Assembly (NCBI GenBank): GCA_963710815.1 | Contig: CAVQCA010000134.1 | Span: forward strand, 1 to 58,311 | Length of the DNA stretch: 58,311 nucleotides | Source of the DNA: CAVQCA01 sp963710815 | Lineage (GTDB): Bacteria; Pseudomonadota; Gammaproteobacteria; UBA9214 | Direction: 5' to 3' | Part shown: one piece after another, positions 1 to 7,877 of the stretch | Numbering within the stretch: the first letter of the stretch is position 1 | How the letters are laid out: each line of letters begins with the position of its first letter | Position numbers and translations under genes: made by a program | The notes under the pieces: generated by a model | Told to the model about the DNA's origin: nothing | The model's input: only the letters and a program-made list of their open reading frames with translations | Databases searched by the model: none

Positions 1-391
1 TGGCCAGCAAGTCGTCTCCGTGTTCGAGCTTCACGCGCCGCTCGAAGCGCTCGTCGCTCACCTTGAAGCGCTTCAGGGCGCCCGAGGTGGTGGCGACCGG
101 CAGGCCGCGCTTCAACGCCTCGAGGCGGCTGAGCAGGGTGTCGACCTGTGTACGGTCGGCCGGAAAGCCCCCGTTGTCGGGCAGCACCCAACCCTTGTCC
201 TGCTTCGCCAGCACGACGCTGGCGCCGTCAGGGCCCTCGATGGTGAGATGGTCCACCGGCTTGCCACCCAGCCTGAACAGCGGCTTATTCGGGTGCGCGG
301 CGGCCAGGTTCGGGCCGGTAAAACTCATGCCCACCGCCAGCAACAGCTGCGCCGCGAGCAGGATGACCAGTAGTCGGATTGTCTTTTCCAT
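1..391 (-). CDS. DUF4340 domain protein, N-terminal part (cut by window edge)
   Basis: About 130 codons of a minus-strand gene are present; the rest lies beyond the left edge. The start is an ATG at 389-391, 3 bases after the stop of the GldFG-like gene, so the two are probably co-transcribed. The N-terminus (MEKTIRLLVILLAAQLLLA) is a signal peptide or single membrane anchor. The remainder has the DUF4340 look: a LxRLGGKPVDHLTIEGPDG segment followed by a WVLPD stretch and a helix with LLSRLEALKRGLPV. Proteins of this family follow GldA/GldFG-type ABC genes in many non-gliding bacteria. Their role is unknown; they are presumed to be the periplasmic partner of the transporter. Confidence 0.7.
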   Translation of the reverse strand, partial: MEKTIRLLVILLAAQLLLAVGMSFTGPNLAAAHPNKPLFRLGGKPVDHLTIEGPDGASVVLAKQDKGWVLPDNGGFPADRTQVDTLLSRLEALKRGLPVATTSGALKRFKVSDERFERRVKLEHGDDLLA

Positions 392-394
392 GTC

Positions 395-3259
395 TTAGAC
401 CTCCGCAAGAATTGCCTGATAGCGGACCCGGTCGGCCCGCCGCACACGCCGGCGCCATAGCCAGACCAGCAGCAGCCCGGCAAGCGCCAGGGCGTAGTTG
501 AGGTATTCCCAGAACATCTCGTTACCGCTGCTCATCGGCCGCAGCGTGCGCGCGAATTGCGCACGGCTGCGAATCGCCAGCAGGCCGCGGTCTTCCAGTG
601 ACCAGTCGATGGCGTTCTGGAGAAATTCCAGTGGCCGCGTGTAGCGTGTCCCCATGCCCTCGGAGGCCAGATCCAGCACCGTGTCCGTCGCGAAGGTGTT
701 GGAGGCCACCAGGATGATGCGGGCCGAGTCGGGTGAGCGCTCGATGACGCTGGTGACCGTGGGCGATGCGGCCGGCGCCTTCGTGCCGGCCTTGGCCTGG
801 TCGCCCTTCGGCGTCGCGGCCGGCCTGGCCAGCGGCGACTCCTTGCCCTTGAAGAAGGAGTCGAAGCGTCCTTCCACATCGACCGCCAGCAGGCGGGACC
901 CACGGGTTCCGCCGGGGGCAAAGCCGCTATCCGGATGGGCGCGGTAATCGGGCAGAATGTCGAGATCGCTGGACACCCAGCTCTGCGGTGAGGAGCTGAG
1001 CAGGCGGATGACCTTGCGCTTCTTGTTCTTGTCCTTGTTCACCGTGACGGGCGAGACCCAGTTGAGCGTCACCTGGCCCAGGGCGGAGGTGATCGGGTTG
1101 TCCATATTCAGGCCCGCACCGCGGATGTCGGGAAAGTACGGATAGTTCATCATCTGGATTTCCCGGATGGCGAATCCGCCGACATGGCGCTGCACCGGCA
1201 CCGGCAGGGCCGCATTCTGCGGGTCCAGTACCATGTTGTCGCCGATGTCGATGCCCTGGTACTTGAGCCAGTCCTCCAGGCCCGAGCGGTGCTTGCTGGC
1301 CGTGAGGGACTCGCCCAGCGTGGCTTTGAACGGCGAGGTCGCGAGCACGACGCTGCCGCCCTGCATCAGGAACTGGTCAATGGCGAATACCTGCTTCTCA
1401 TCGAGGGCATCCGGGTCCAGCACCAGCAGCAGGTCCGCATCCGACGGTACCCTTCCGTCCTTGAGATTGACGTCCTTCAGACGCGCGTTTTTGGAGAGCG
1501 TGTCGGTGAGCTGGGTGTACCCGCCGCCGCCAAAGCCCTTGGCTTGCGGCTTGACCACCGCGATTGTCTTGAGGAATCCCGGCGCCAGGCGCTGGATAGC
1601 GGCATCGAGCGAGCGCTTGAGCGCTGCCCGGTTGAGCTCGCCGGGCAGCGGCACCTGCGCCGTTTCACCGTTGTCCTCCAGCACCATGTAGAACCAGAAG
1701 GGTTTGGTGTCGAACAGGCTCGCCACCTGTGGAACGAAGCCGTAAGAGTCCTTCAGCTTCTTCGCAAGCGCCCCGCCGTTCGCATCGGGGTCCTCGAAAC
1801 TCACCGCCAGTTTGCCCCCGGATTCTTTCTTGAGGTCATCGAGCACCGATTCCAGCTGCGTGCGCAGCTTCGCCAGTTGCTCCGGCAGCTTGTCCTTCGG
1901 CGAGATGTAGCCGATGAACTTTATTGGATGGGTCAGGGTTTCAAAGGGATTGCCACCGGCCTGGTAGGCATTTACCACCTTGCGGATGGAGCGGGTGATC
2001 GCGTATTCCGGATTCTTCAGCAGCACATCGAGGTCCCGCTCGCCGCGCACCTTGATCTCGATGAGGTCCTTGTAATTCAGGGTCTGGTACTGGTCGCCAT
2101 AGGAGACCAGGATATCGAAATAGGAACTGACCACCGAGGCCTGGTACTTGCTGGCCATCTGGAACGGCACCGGGCGGATGCCATACTTGCTGGCAGCCTC
2201 TTCCTCCACCGCCGGGTCTTCATGCGGATCGACGAATTCCACCCGCACCTTGCCCTTGCCGGCGACGGCGTACTCCTCCAGCAGATTCTTGAGCTGCGGC
2301 ACCAACGGCGCCAGCAGCGGGTGCGTTTTGGCGGAGAAGTAGCCGCGGATCACCAACGGCTCCTGCAGCTCGCCGAGGTAGTGACGGGTCGCATCGGAGA
2401 GCGTGTAGATGTGTCCATGGGTGATATCGGCACGCGCCCAGCCGATGGGGGCGAGCCACAGGTTGCCGGCGATGAAATTGGCCGCGGCCAGCCCTACCAG
2501 CCAGCCCCACTGGCGATGCCGGCGCGTGGCGGGATTGCCGGCCCAGCGCAGGCGTTCCAGGGTATACAGATTGAGCGCCAGGAAGACGCCCATGATCGAG
2601 AGGTAATAATAGAGGTCGCGCAGATCCAGCACACCGCGGGTGATGGATTCGAAGCGCGAGCCGGTCCCGAGCAGGGAGAGAAAACTGCCGACCTGGTAGC
2701 CGAACAGGGTGGTCAGCGTCGGCGTGCCCACCAGGTAAAACAGGCCGCAGACGACCGAGGTGAGAATCAGCGCCACAATGGGATTGTCCGTGCGCGCGCT
2801 CATGTAGAGTCCGATGGCCACATAGGCCGCGGCCAGAAACACGGTGGCGACGTAGCCGCCGATCACCGGCCCCCAGTCGAGCGGCCCGAGCAGTGCCACC
2901 GTGACCGGCAGGGGCAGCGTCAGCAGCAGCGCCACCCCGACCAGCGCCACGCCGGCGAGGAATTTGCCCAGCACCAGCTGCACCGGCCGGATGGGACTGG
3001 TCAGCAGCGTCTCCAGCGTTCCGGCGCGGCGTTCCTCGGACCAGGCGCGCATGGTGAGCGCCGCCACCAGGAAAATGAGCAGCACCGGCATCCACTGGAA
3101 CAGGGGCCGCACATCGGCGATGTTGCGCGCGAAAAAGGTTTCTACCCAGAAGAACACGAACAGGGTCACGGCCAGGAAGGCGCCCAGAAACAGGAAGGCG
3201 GCTGGCGAGGCGAAAAACCCGGTAAATTCCTTGCGGGCGATGCGCAGTGTCTCATCCAT
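395..3259 (-). CDS. GldF/GldG-like ABC permease-auxiliary fusion protein
   Basis: This is a 954-residue fusion of an ABC-2 type permease and a GldG-like periplasmic domain. Residues about 1-240 carry the permease: a membrane-anchored N-terminus (MDETLRIARKEFTGFFASP), several hydrophobic helices and the amphipathic RAGTLETLLTSPI segment typical of ABC-2 permeases. A further membrane helix precedes a large soluble region (about 280-900) of the GldG/IFT52-like type, with a LLLVLDPDALDEKQVFAIDQ segment. A last helix lies near the C-terminus, followed by an Arg-rich tail. The ATG at 3257-3259 is preferred over a longer reading frame because it overlaps the ATPase gene by only 8 bases. Gene order ATPase, GldFG, DUF4340 is common in Proteobacteria; the substrate is not known. 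Confidence 0.82.
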   Translation of the reverse strand: MDETLRIARKEFTGFFASPAAFLFLGAFLAVTLFVFFWVETFFARNIADVRPLFQWMPVLLIFLVAALTMRAWSEERRAGTLETLLTSPIRPVQLVLGKFLAGVALVGVALLLTLPLPVTVALLGPLDWGPVIGGYVATVFLAAAYVAIGLYMSARTDNPIVALILTSVVCGLFYLVGTPTLTTLFGYQVGSFLSLLGTGSRFESITRGVLDLRDLYYYLSIMGVFLALNLYTLERLRWAGNPATRRHRQWGWLVGLAAANFIAGNLWLAPIGWARADITHGHIYTLSDATRHYLGELQEPLVIRGYFSAKTHPLLAPLVPQLKNLLEEYAVAGKGKVRVEFVDPHEDPAVEEEAASKYGIRPVPFQMASKYQASVVSSYFDILVSYGDQYQTLNYKDLIEIKVRGERDLDVLLKNPEYAITRSIRKVVNAYQAGGNPFETLTHPIKFIGYISPKDKLPEQLAKLRTQLESVLDDLKKESGGKLAVSFEDPDANGGALAKKLKDSYGFVPQVASLFDTKPFWFYMVLEDNGETAQVPLPGELNRAALKRSLDAAIQRLAPGFLKTIAVVKPQAKGFGGGGYTQLTDTLSKNARLKDVNLKDGRVPSDADLLLVLDPDALDEKQVFAIDQFLMQGGSVVLATSPFKATLGESLTASKHRSGLEDWLKYQGIDIGDNMVLDPQNAALPVPVQRHVGGFAIREIQMMNYPYFPDIRGAGLNMDNPITSALGQVTLNWVSPVTVNKDKNKKRKVIRLLSSSPQSWVSSDLDILPDYRAHPDSGFAPGGTRGSRLLAVDVEGRFDSFFKGKESPLARPAATPKGDQAKAGTKAPAASPTVTSVIERSPDSARIILVASNTFATDTVLDLASEGMGTRYTRPLEFLQNAIDWSLEDRGLLAIRSRAQFARTLRPMSSGNEMFWEYLNYALALAGLLLVWLWRRRVRRADRVRYQAILAEV

Positions 3260-4181
3260 GGGCCACCTCCGCGGCAGATTCGACGGCATTGACCTCGGCG
3301 AACACCGTCTCCAGGTCGTGGGGCTCCGGCTGCAGGAGATAGAGCTTGCGCCCGGCCGCCTGCAGGGCGGCGGCGACCATCGGCGCGGACTCGTCGTTGG
3401 CCGCCAGCGCGTAGGTCCAGCGACCGTCAGCCCGGCCGCGTTCCTCGACGGCCTTCACGCCGTCCACTCCGGCGAGCGCCGCCGCGGCATCGCCATCCAC
3501 GCTGACCAGCAGACGCCGCCCCGACTGCAGGGCGTCCAGCCGCGAATCCAGCACCAGTCTGCCGGCGCGCAGGATCAGCACCCGCTCGCAGATCGCCTGG
3601 ACTTCCTGCAGGATGTGGGTGGAGATGATCACGGTAGCCTCTTCTGCCAGTTCGCGGATCAGTGAGCGCATGTGCAGGATCTGCGTGGGATCCAGGCCAT
3701 TGGTCGGCTCGTCCAGGATCACGATGGCGGGTTCATGCAGAATCGCCTGGGCCACCCCGACGCGCTGACGGTAACCGCGCGACAGGGTCTGGATGGTGTC
3801 AGCCGCCTTTTCCCGCAGCGCCGTGCGCCGGATCGCCCGGGCGACGGCGCGCGCGCGCTTGCTCTCCGGTACGCCGTGCAGGCCGGCCTGGTAATCGAGG
3901 TAGTCGATGACGGTCATCTCCGGATAGAGCGGGCAGTTTTCCGGCAGGTAGCCGATGCGATTCTGGATGGTGCGGGTGTCCTCGCCAATGCGCAGGTTGT
4001 CGACCCGTATGAGACCTGCGGTCGGTTCGAGAAAGCCCGTCAGCATCTTCATAATGGTGGTCTTGCCGGCGCCGTTATGGCCCAGCAGCCCCACGACCTC
4101 ACCCTGGGCGATGTGAAAACTCACATCGTCGACGGCGGTCAATTCGCCATAGCGGCGCGTCAGGTGTTCGACCTGGATCAT
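3252..4181 (-). CDS. ABC transporter ATP-binding protein, GldA-like
   Basis: This 309-residue ATPase is the energy subunit of the GldFG-like transporter encoded next. Walker A is GHNGAGKT at residues 34-41, the signature region reads LSRGYRQRVG, and Walker B is AIVILDEPTNGLD followed by the switch histidine in ISTHIL. The last 90 residues form the extra C-terminal domain seen in ABC-2 exporters. The start is the ATG at 4179-4181, which has AAGGAG about 6 bases upstream; the reading frame extends two codons further to a TTG, which is less likely. It is the first gene of a three-gene minus-strand operon. What is moved, or whether the complex acts as a mechanical effector rather than a transporter, cannot be told from the sequence. 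Confidence 0.88.
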   Translation of the reverse strand: MIQVEHLTRRYGELTAVDDVSFHIAQGEVVGLLGHNGAGKTTIMKMLTGFLEPTAGLIRVDNLRIGEDTRTIQNRIGYLPENCPLYPEMTVIDYLDYQAGLHGVPESKRARAVARAIRRTALREKAADTIQTLSRGYRQRVGVAQAILHEPAIVILDEPTNGLDPTQILHMRSLIRELAEEATVIISTHILQEVQAICERVLILRAGRLVLDSRLDALQSGRRLLVSVDGDAAAALAGVDGVKAVEERGRADGRWTYALAANDESAPMVAAALQAAGRKLYLLQPEPHDLETVFAEVNAVESAAEVAHG

Positions 4182-4675
4182 ATCCAACTCCTTTGAAATT
4201 CATCGAATGAAGTTGTGCCGCCGGGGTCACGTCCCGGCATGGCCGACCTTTGCCTGCCGCGGACAACGCAGAGGCCGGTCACAGGGCGTCAGGGAAAACC
4301 GCTGTGGAAGTACAGGCGATGCAGGGAAAGGGAGAAAACAATTTGATGCGGTTGCGGCGTGGTCTGTTCGTTCATGGGTCACTGGCGCATATCGAAAGTT
4401 GACCGAGATCCTCGGGTTCACCGAATTCCGACCGTTAGAGCATGGCCCGTGGCGATAGTTCCCGGGTGAATTGCACGGGACATTTGTACGTGTTGCATGA
4501 TAATGATGAGTGCCTGGCGGCACACTCGACGGTTATGGCACGAACCGTGTGCCTGTCCGTCCTGCATAAATCGGGGAAACCCCGGATTATGTAGCCTTTC
4601 GGGTCTGAGGTCGACACGCGTCCATCGCCGTGAGCATCGCGGCCCGTGCCACACGAACGGATGCGTGCAGGCACC
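4182..4675. other. Intergenic stretch without recognisable gene
   Basis: This stretch lies between the 5' end of the GldA-like gene and a family-A repeat. Short open frames exist on both strands but none has a good ribosome site, family resemblance or GC-skewed codon use. The promoter of the GldA operon should lie near 4190-4260, but no clear -35/-10 pair was recognised. Confidence 0.5.
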
Positions 4676-4844
4676 AACGCGCCGTCAGGAGGGAAGGCGC
4701 TTACTTAAGGAATATCGTTCTATGATCAAAGAACCAATGGCTACGGAAGCACACGGAAAACACGGAATTCACAGAACTTGTCTTCGCGATTCCGGGCCAG
4801 GTTACTGAACGAGCGAACAGGAGGAAACGCGCCCGTCAGGAGGG
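4676..4844. repeat. Truncated family-A repeat flanked by a near-perfect 18/19-bp duplication
   Basis: The unit contains GGCGCTTACTTAAGG (from about 4697) and ATGGCTACGGAAGCACACGG (about 4738), both diagnostic of family A. The matching right terminal repeat is missing. It is bracketed by AACGCGCCGTCAGGAGGG at 4676-4693 and AACGCGCCCGTCAGGAGGG at 4826-4844; the second copy abuts the stop codon of the cytochrome b561 gene. The flanks look like a target duplication or a footprint of a larger event. Confidence 0.65.
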
Positions 4845-5522
4845 TTACTTCTGTTGCGGGTTTTTGACCGCCGGTTTGGCCGGCGTGATGTCGACCGGGA
4901 TGCCGGTGTTCAACAACCGGTTTTCGATCTGCTGCTGGCGATTGACATGGAAATAGCGTTTGCCGCTGAACATGGCGGATACCAGCGCGCCGTCTCCCTT
5001 CCAGTCATGCAGCGCGGCGGCGATGACATGAAAGAGGCTGAACAGCGCCAGCGCCTCGCCCAGGCCGGCATGCAGGGTATCGGGCTGCAGACCGAACAGC
5101 CGGTAGGGTGCATCGTACAGAAGACCGCTCGCCACGCACGCGACCAGCAGCAGCAACACCAGCAGGTAGACGGGCGCCCAGAGCGGATTGTGCGCATACC
5201 AGGCAGGCAGCGGCGCGCGCGTCAGGCTCAGGTAGAACTTCAGCGTCTGCAGCATGGCCCGCCATTGCCCGCGCTTCGGCAGCAGCGCGCGCCAGTGCGA
5301 ACTGCCGGGTACGAACAGCAGGGTGATGCGCAGCAACAGGGCGAGCGCGACGAGTTGCCCGACGATGACATGCCAGTCCTGCCAGAATCCGGGGTCGGCC
5401 GCGCCCTGCCCGAGGGTCCAGGCGCTGAACAGTTCGAACAGCACCCCGATGGCGATCAGCCAGTGCGCGGCCCGCAGCCAGCCGGACCAGATAGAGACAT
5501 AGCGAATCGGATCGGTATTCAT
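4845..5522 (-). CDS. Cytochrome b561 / Ni-Fe-hydrogenase-type b subunit family protein
   Basis: This 225-residue membrane protein has four to five hydrophobic helices and histidines in the usual haem-ligand positions: WLRAAHW in helix 1, DWHVIVG in helix 2, and LHAGLGE plus LFHVIAAALHD in the last two helices. Such di-haem proteins accept or donate quinol electrons, often for a small cytochrome c partner or for superoxide. The ATG at 5520-5522 is chosen because AGGGAT precedes it; an in-frame ATG six codons upstream lacks a ribosome site. The C-terminal 40 residues are polar and end in a Pro/Lys-rich tail. No redox partner gene is adjacent, so the physiological partner is unknown. The gene is isolated between a family-A and a family-B repeat. 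Confidence 0.8.
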   Translation of the reverse strand: MNTDPIRYVSIWSGWLRAAHWLIAIGVLFELFSAWTLGQGAADPGFWQDWHVIVGQLVALALLLRITLLFVPGSSHWRALLPKRGQWRAMLQTLKFYLSLTRAPLPAWYAHNPLWAPVYLLVLLLLVACVASGLLYDAPYRLFGLQPDTLHAGLGEALALFSLFHVIAAALHDWKGDGALVSAMFSGKRYFHVNRQQQIENRLLNTGIPVDITPAKPAVKNPQQK

Positions 5523-5569
5523 GTTTCTATCCCTGCCCATTTCGCCGCGACACGAGCTGAGGCCTGGTG

Positions 5570-5697
5570 TTCATCCATAAACACCATAAACTTTCACCGC
5601 AAAGACGCAAAGAACGCAAAGAGATTCTTGATTGAAAACAATTAAACACTTTGCGCCCTTTGCGTCTTTGCGGTGAGATTATTTCTTTATGGATGAA
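5570..5697. repeat. Family-B inverted repeat element, intact copy
   Basis: This 128-bp palindromic element has 12-bp perfect ends (TTCATCCATAAA at 5570-5581, TTTATGGATGAA at 5686-5697). Inside them are arms TTCACCGCAAAGACGCAAAG and CTTTGCGTCTTTGCGGTGA-like sequence around an AT-rich loop. It separates the convergent-to-tandem cytochrome b561 and MscS genes. A transcript would fold into a long hairpin. Confidence 0.85.
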
Positions 5698-5707
5698 ACT
5701 AGCCTCA

Positions 5708-7420
5708 TCAGGCTCCGGCCGGCAGGGCCTGCACCGGGTTTTCCACTTGATGCAGGGTCAACTGGGTAAACGGAATCTCCCAGTCGTTTTCCGTACAGGC
5801 CTCGACGCACCAGCGCTGGATGGCGCGTCTCAGGCGGTTATACAGATCGGCGACCGAACCATCGAAATCGGCGATGACCACGATATCGAGCGAAGAGGTG
5901 TTGGCGCATTCGAACTCGACGCGAAGATTGAGCAGTTTATCCGCGTAGCCCTCGTCGGCGATGCGTTTCTCGACATGGGCTCTGAGGATCTCCGGTATGG
6001 TGGTAACGCTTTCCTTTTGCAGACTGTAGGTGATGCCGATCGTTTCCTTGACACGGAAATTGGTGGTCAGATTGCGCGGTGAAAGACCCAGAAAATCCGC
6101 GGTCGGATAGGTCCGATGCGCCCCGCCCCGCTCGATCAGCTCGACCAGTTCCTGGGATATGCCGGTGACCTTGCCGCGCATGCCATCGCTCAACAGCACC
6201 CAGTCGCCGCGCACGCACGGAAACCAGGGTTCGTCCTTTTTCACCGGGCGCGATTTCTGTTCGACCAGATCCGCGATGCGCACCCGCTGGCTGAGCTGGG
6301 CAACGGGATTCTCAAGCAGGCTGTAGAAGTTGATCTGCCTGACCAGCCACGGCAGCCCGTCCAGCGTGATCCGTTCACCCTCGCGCACCGAACCGATATT
6401 GAGAAACAGCTGGATCTGCTGCCAGTAACGGGGCAAGGCCTGGCGGAGAGTCAGGCCGATGCCCAGCAGCAGCAGGATGCCAAGGCTGAACAGCACCCAG
6501 TCCTCGACCACATAAAACACCACCATCGGTCCGAGGATGACCAGCAGGCCGGTAAGCAGGCGGTGCATCAGGTCGAGCAGGCGGATAGAAAAGCTTCTGT
6601 GCACCTTGCGGTAGCCGGGAATCAGCTTCACCATCATCGCGTAGCTCAGTCGCGACAGCAGCAGGACGGCCAGAACCACCAGCAGCGCCTGGGTCAGATA
6701 GAAACCGCGCTTCTGAAAGAACGACTTGAGATAGCTCTGCGAGGTCTCGGCCAGAGACGCTTCGGAGCGTTCCAGTTTATCCAGCTGCAGCTCGGCCGAC
6801 TGCAACTCGCTTTGTATGAAGGTCAACTGCTTCTGCCAGTCCGCCAGCATGCTCTGCAGCTTGACTTGCAATGATTCATCCCGGGTTTGCTTCAACAGGC
6901 CGGTGATGTTGGCAACCGCCCGCTCCGTGATGGGCAGCTTTCCCTGGTAGTAGGCGATCTTGTCCTTCAGGTCGGACTTGAGACGGACATGACTGGTCAT
7001 GTCCTTCATCTCCTTGATCGCCGGCCTGAGCAGCGCGAACACCTCTTCCTGCAGGTTGAAGCTGGTTTCCTCTGCGGCCCGCAGGCTGTCGATGTCCGCT
7101 CCGGCTGCAATCTCTCTCAGATTGCGGTTTGTGGTCTTCAGGTCCGCGCCCAGCTTATCCAGCTGTGTCTGGATATCCTTTTTCTCCGCCTCGGTCCGGG
7201 CGGCGCTCAACTGCTTGCCCAGCGCTTCCATGTCGGCCTTCATCTGGGACTGGAGATTGAGAAGTGAATTCAGGGTGCTGAGGGTATCCTGCAACTGGGT
7301 ATCCGCGGCCGGTGTCTCCGTTTCCGGCTGCGCCTGCAGCGTCGGGCACACGCTCGAGACCGCCATGCCCAGCACCAGAAACAGAACACGTGAACGGCGG
7401 CAGAAGGACAATGAAGTCAT
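5708..7420 (-). CDS. MscS-family mechanosensitive channel with long periplasmic N-terminus
   Basis: This 570-residue inner-membrane channel has a signal peptide (RRSRVLFLVLGMAVSSVCP) and about 200 residues of periplasmic coiled-coil (QLDKLGADLKTTNRNLREIA and similar). Several membrane helices follow, then a divergent MscS beta/alpha-beta domain (GERITLDGLPWLVRQINFYS; DWVLLSDGMRGKVTGIS) ending with an ENPVQALPAGA tail. Length and the coiled-coil region fit the larger MscK/YbdG-like subgroups rather than minimal MscS. The ATG at 7418-7420 places the signal peptide at the N-terminus; a second in-frame ATG lies 12 codons upstream at 7454-7456 and cannot be excluded. It is divergent from a second MscS-family gene, which suggests joint osmotic control. 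Confidence 0.85.
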   Translation of the reverse strand: MTSLSFCRRSRVLFLVLGMAVSSVCPTLQAQPETETPAADTQLQDTLSTLNSLLNLQSQMKADMEALGKQLSAARTEAEKKDIQTQLDKLGADLKTTNRNLREIAAGADIDSLRAAEETSFNLQEEVFALLRPAIKEMKDMTSHVRLKSDLKDKIAYYQGKLPITERAVANITGLLKQTRDESLQVKLQSMLADWQKQLTFIQSELQSAELQLDKLERSEASLAETSQSYLKSFFQKRGFYLTQALLVVLAVLLLSRLSYAMMVKLIPGYRKVHRSFSIRLLDLMHRLLTGLLVILGPMVVFYVVEDWVLFSLGILLLLGIGLTLRQALPRYWQQIQLFLNIGSVREGERITLDGLPWLVRQINFYSLLENPVAQLSQRVRIADLVEQKSRPVKKDEPWFPCVRGDWVLLSDGMRGKVTGISQELVELIERGGAHRTYPTADFLGLSPRNLTTNFRVKETIGITYSLQKESVTTIPEILRAHVEKRIADEGYADKLLNLRVEFECANTSSLDIVVIADFDGSVADLYNRLRRAIQRWCVEACTENDWEIPFTQLTLHQVENPVQALPAGA

Positions 7421-7877
7421 GGGCAGCTCGTGATCCGATAGATGATATTTAACCATAGGTTTATTATATATTTTACTGATTTATAATAATATTTAAAACA
7501 TATATGATCATACACAGGAATAACAGCCTCGATACCGCGGCAGGTGATTTGCCAACAGCCCACCTTGAGGCGTGGATCACAAGCGCGTTACCATGTCGAC
7601 CCGGCACAACGCCCGGATCGACGCCGGCATTCCCCCGGGACCGTTACCTTTGTTGGACTGCACGCAGAGCCCCGCATCCCGCTGTCACGCAGCCTGACGG
7701 CCGGTGAAGTTTACACCGGATCGTCTCATCAGGGGTTCATCGACGAGTTTGGCCGCGCCCGGCCTGCAGAGGGCACTTCGATCCGGTCACCGGGAGTCTC
7801 CCGGAGTCGGGTGAACGTATCGAAACAGCAGCATAATCCCGAGTCCGACAGACTCCTGAACACGAAGGAAATGCTTC
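7421..7877. promoter_or_regulatory. AT-rich divergent control region between two MscS-family genes
   Basis: Bases 7441-7510 are strikingly AT-rich within a GC-rich genome. On the minus strand a TATAAT box (complement at 7463-7468) lies about 40 bases upstream of the chosen start of the left channel gene. The remaining 370 bases contain no convincing gene; overlapping short frames at 7504-7707 and 7544-8092 lack ribosome sites and the latter overlaps the channel gene in another frame. Confidence 0.45.

Noticed and set aside
1184..3292. 702-codon plus-strand open frame antisense to the GldFG-like gene
   Set aside because: It mirrors a real GC-rich gene in the opposite frame, has a His/Gln/Arg-rich composition and no ribosome site or family pattern.
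4735..4775. Possible CRISPR from repeated CACGGAA units
   Set aside because: The units are parts of one palindromic element; there are no regularly spaced direct repeats with unique spacers and no cas genes.
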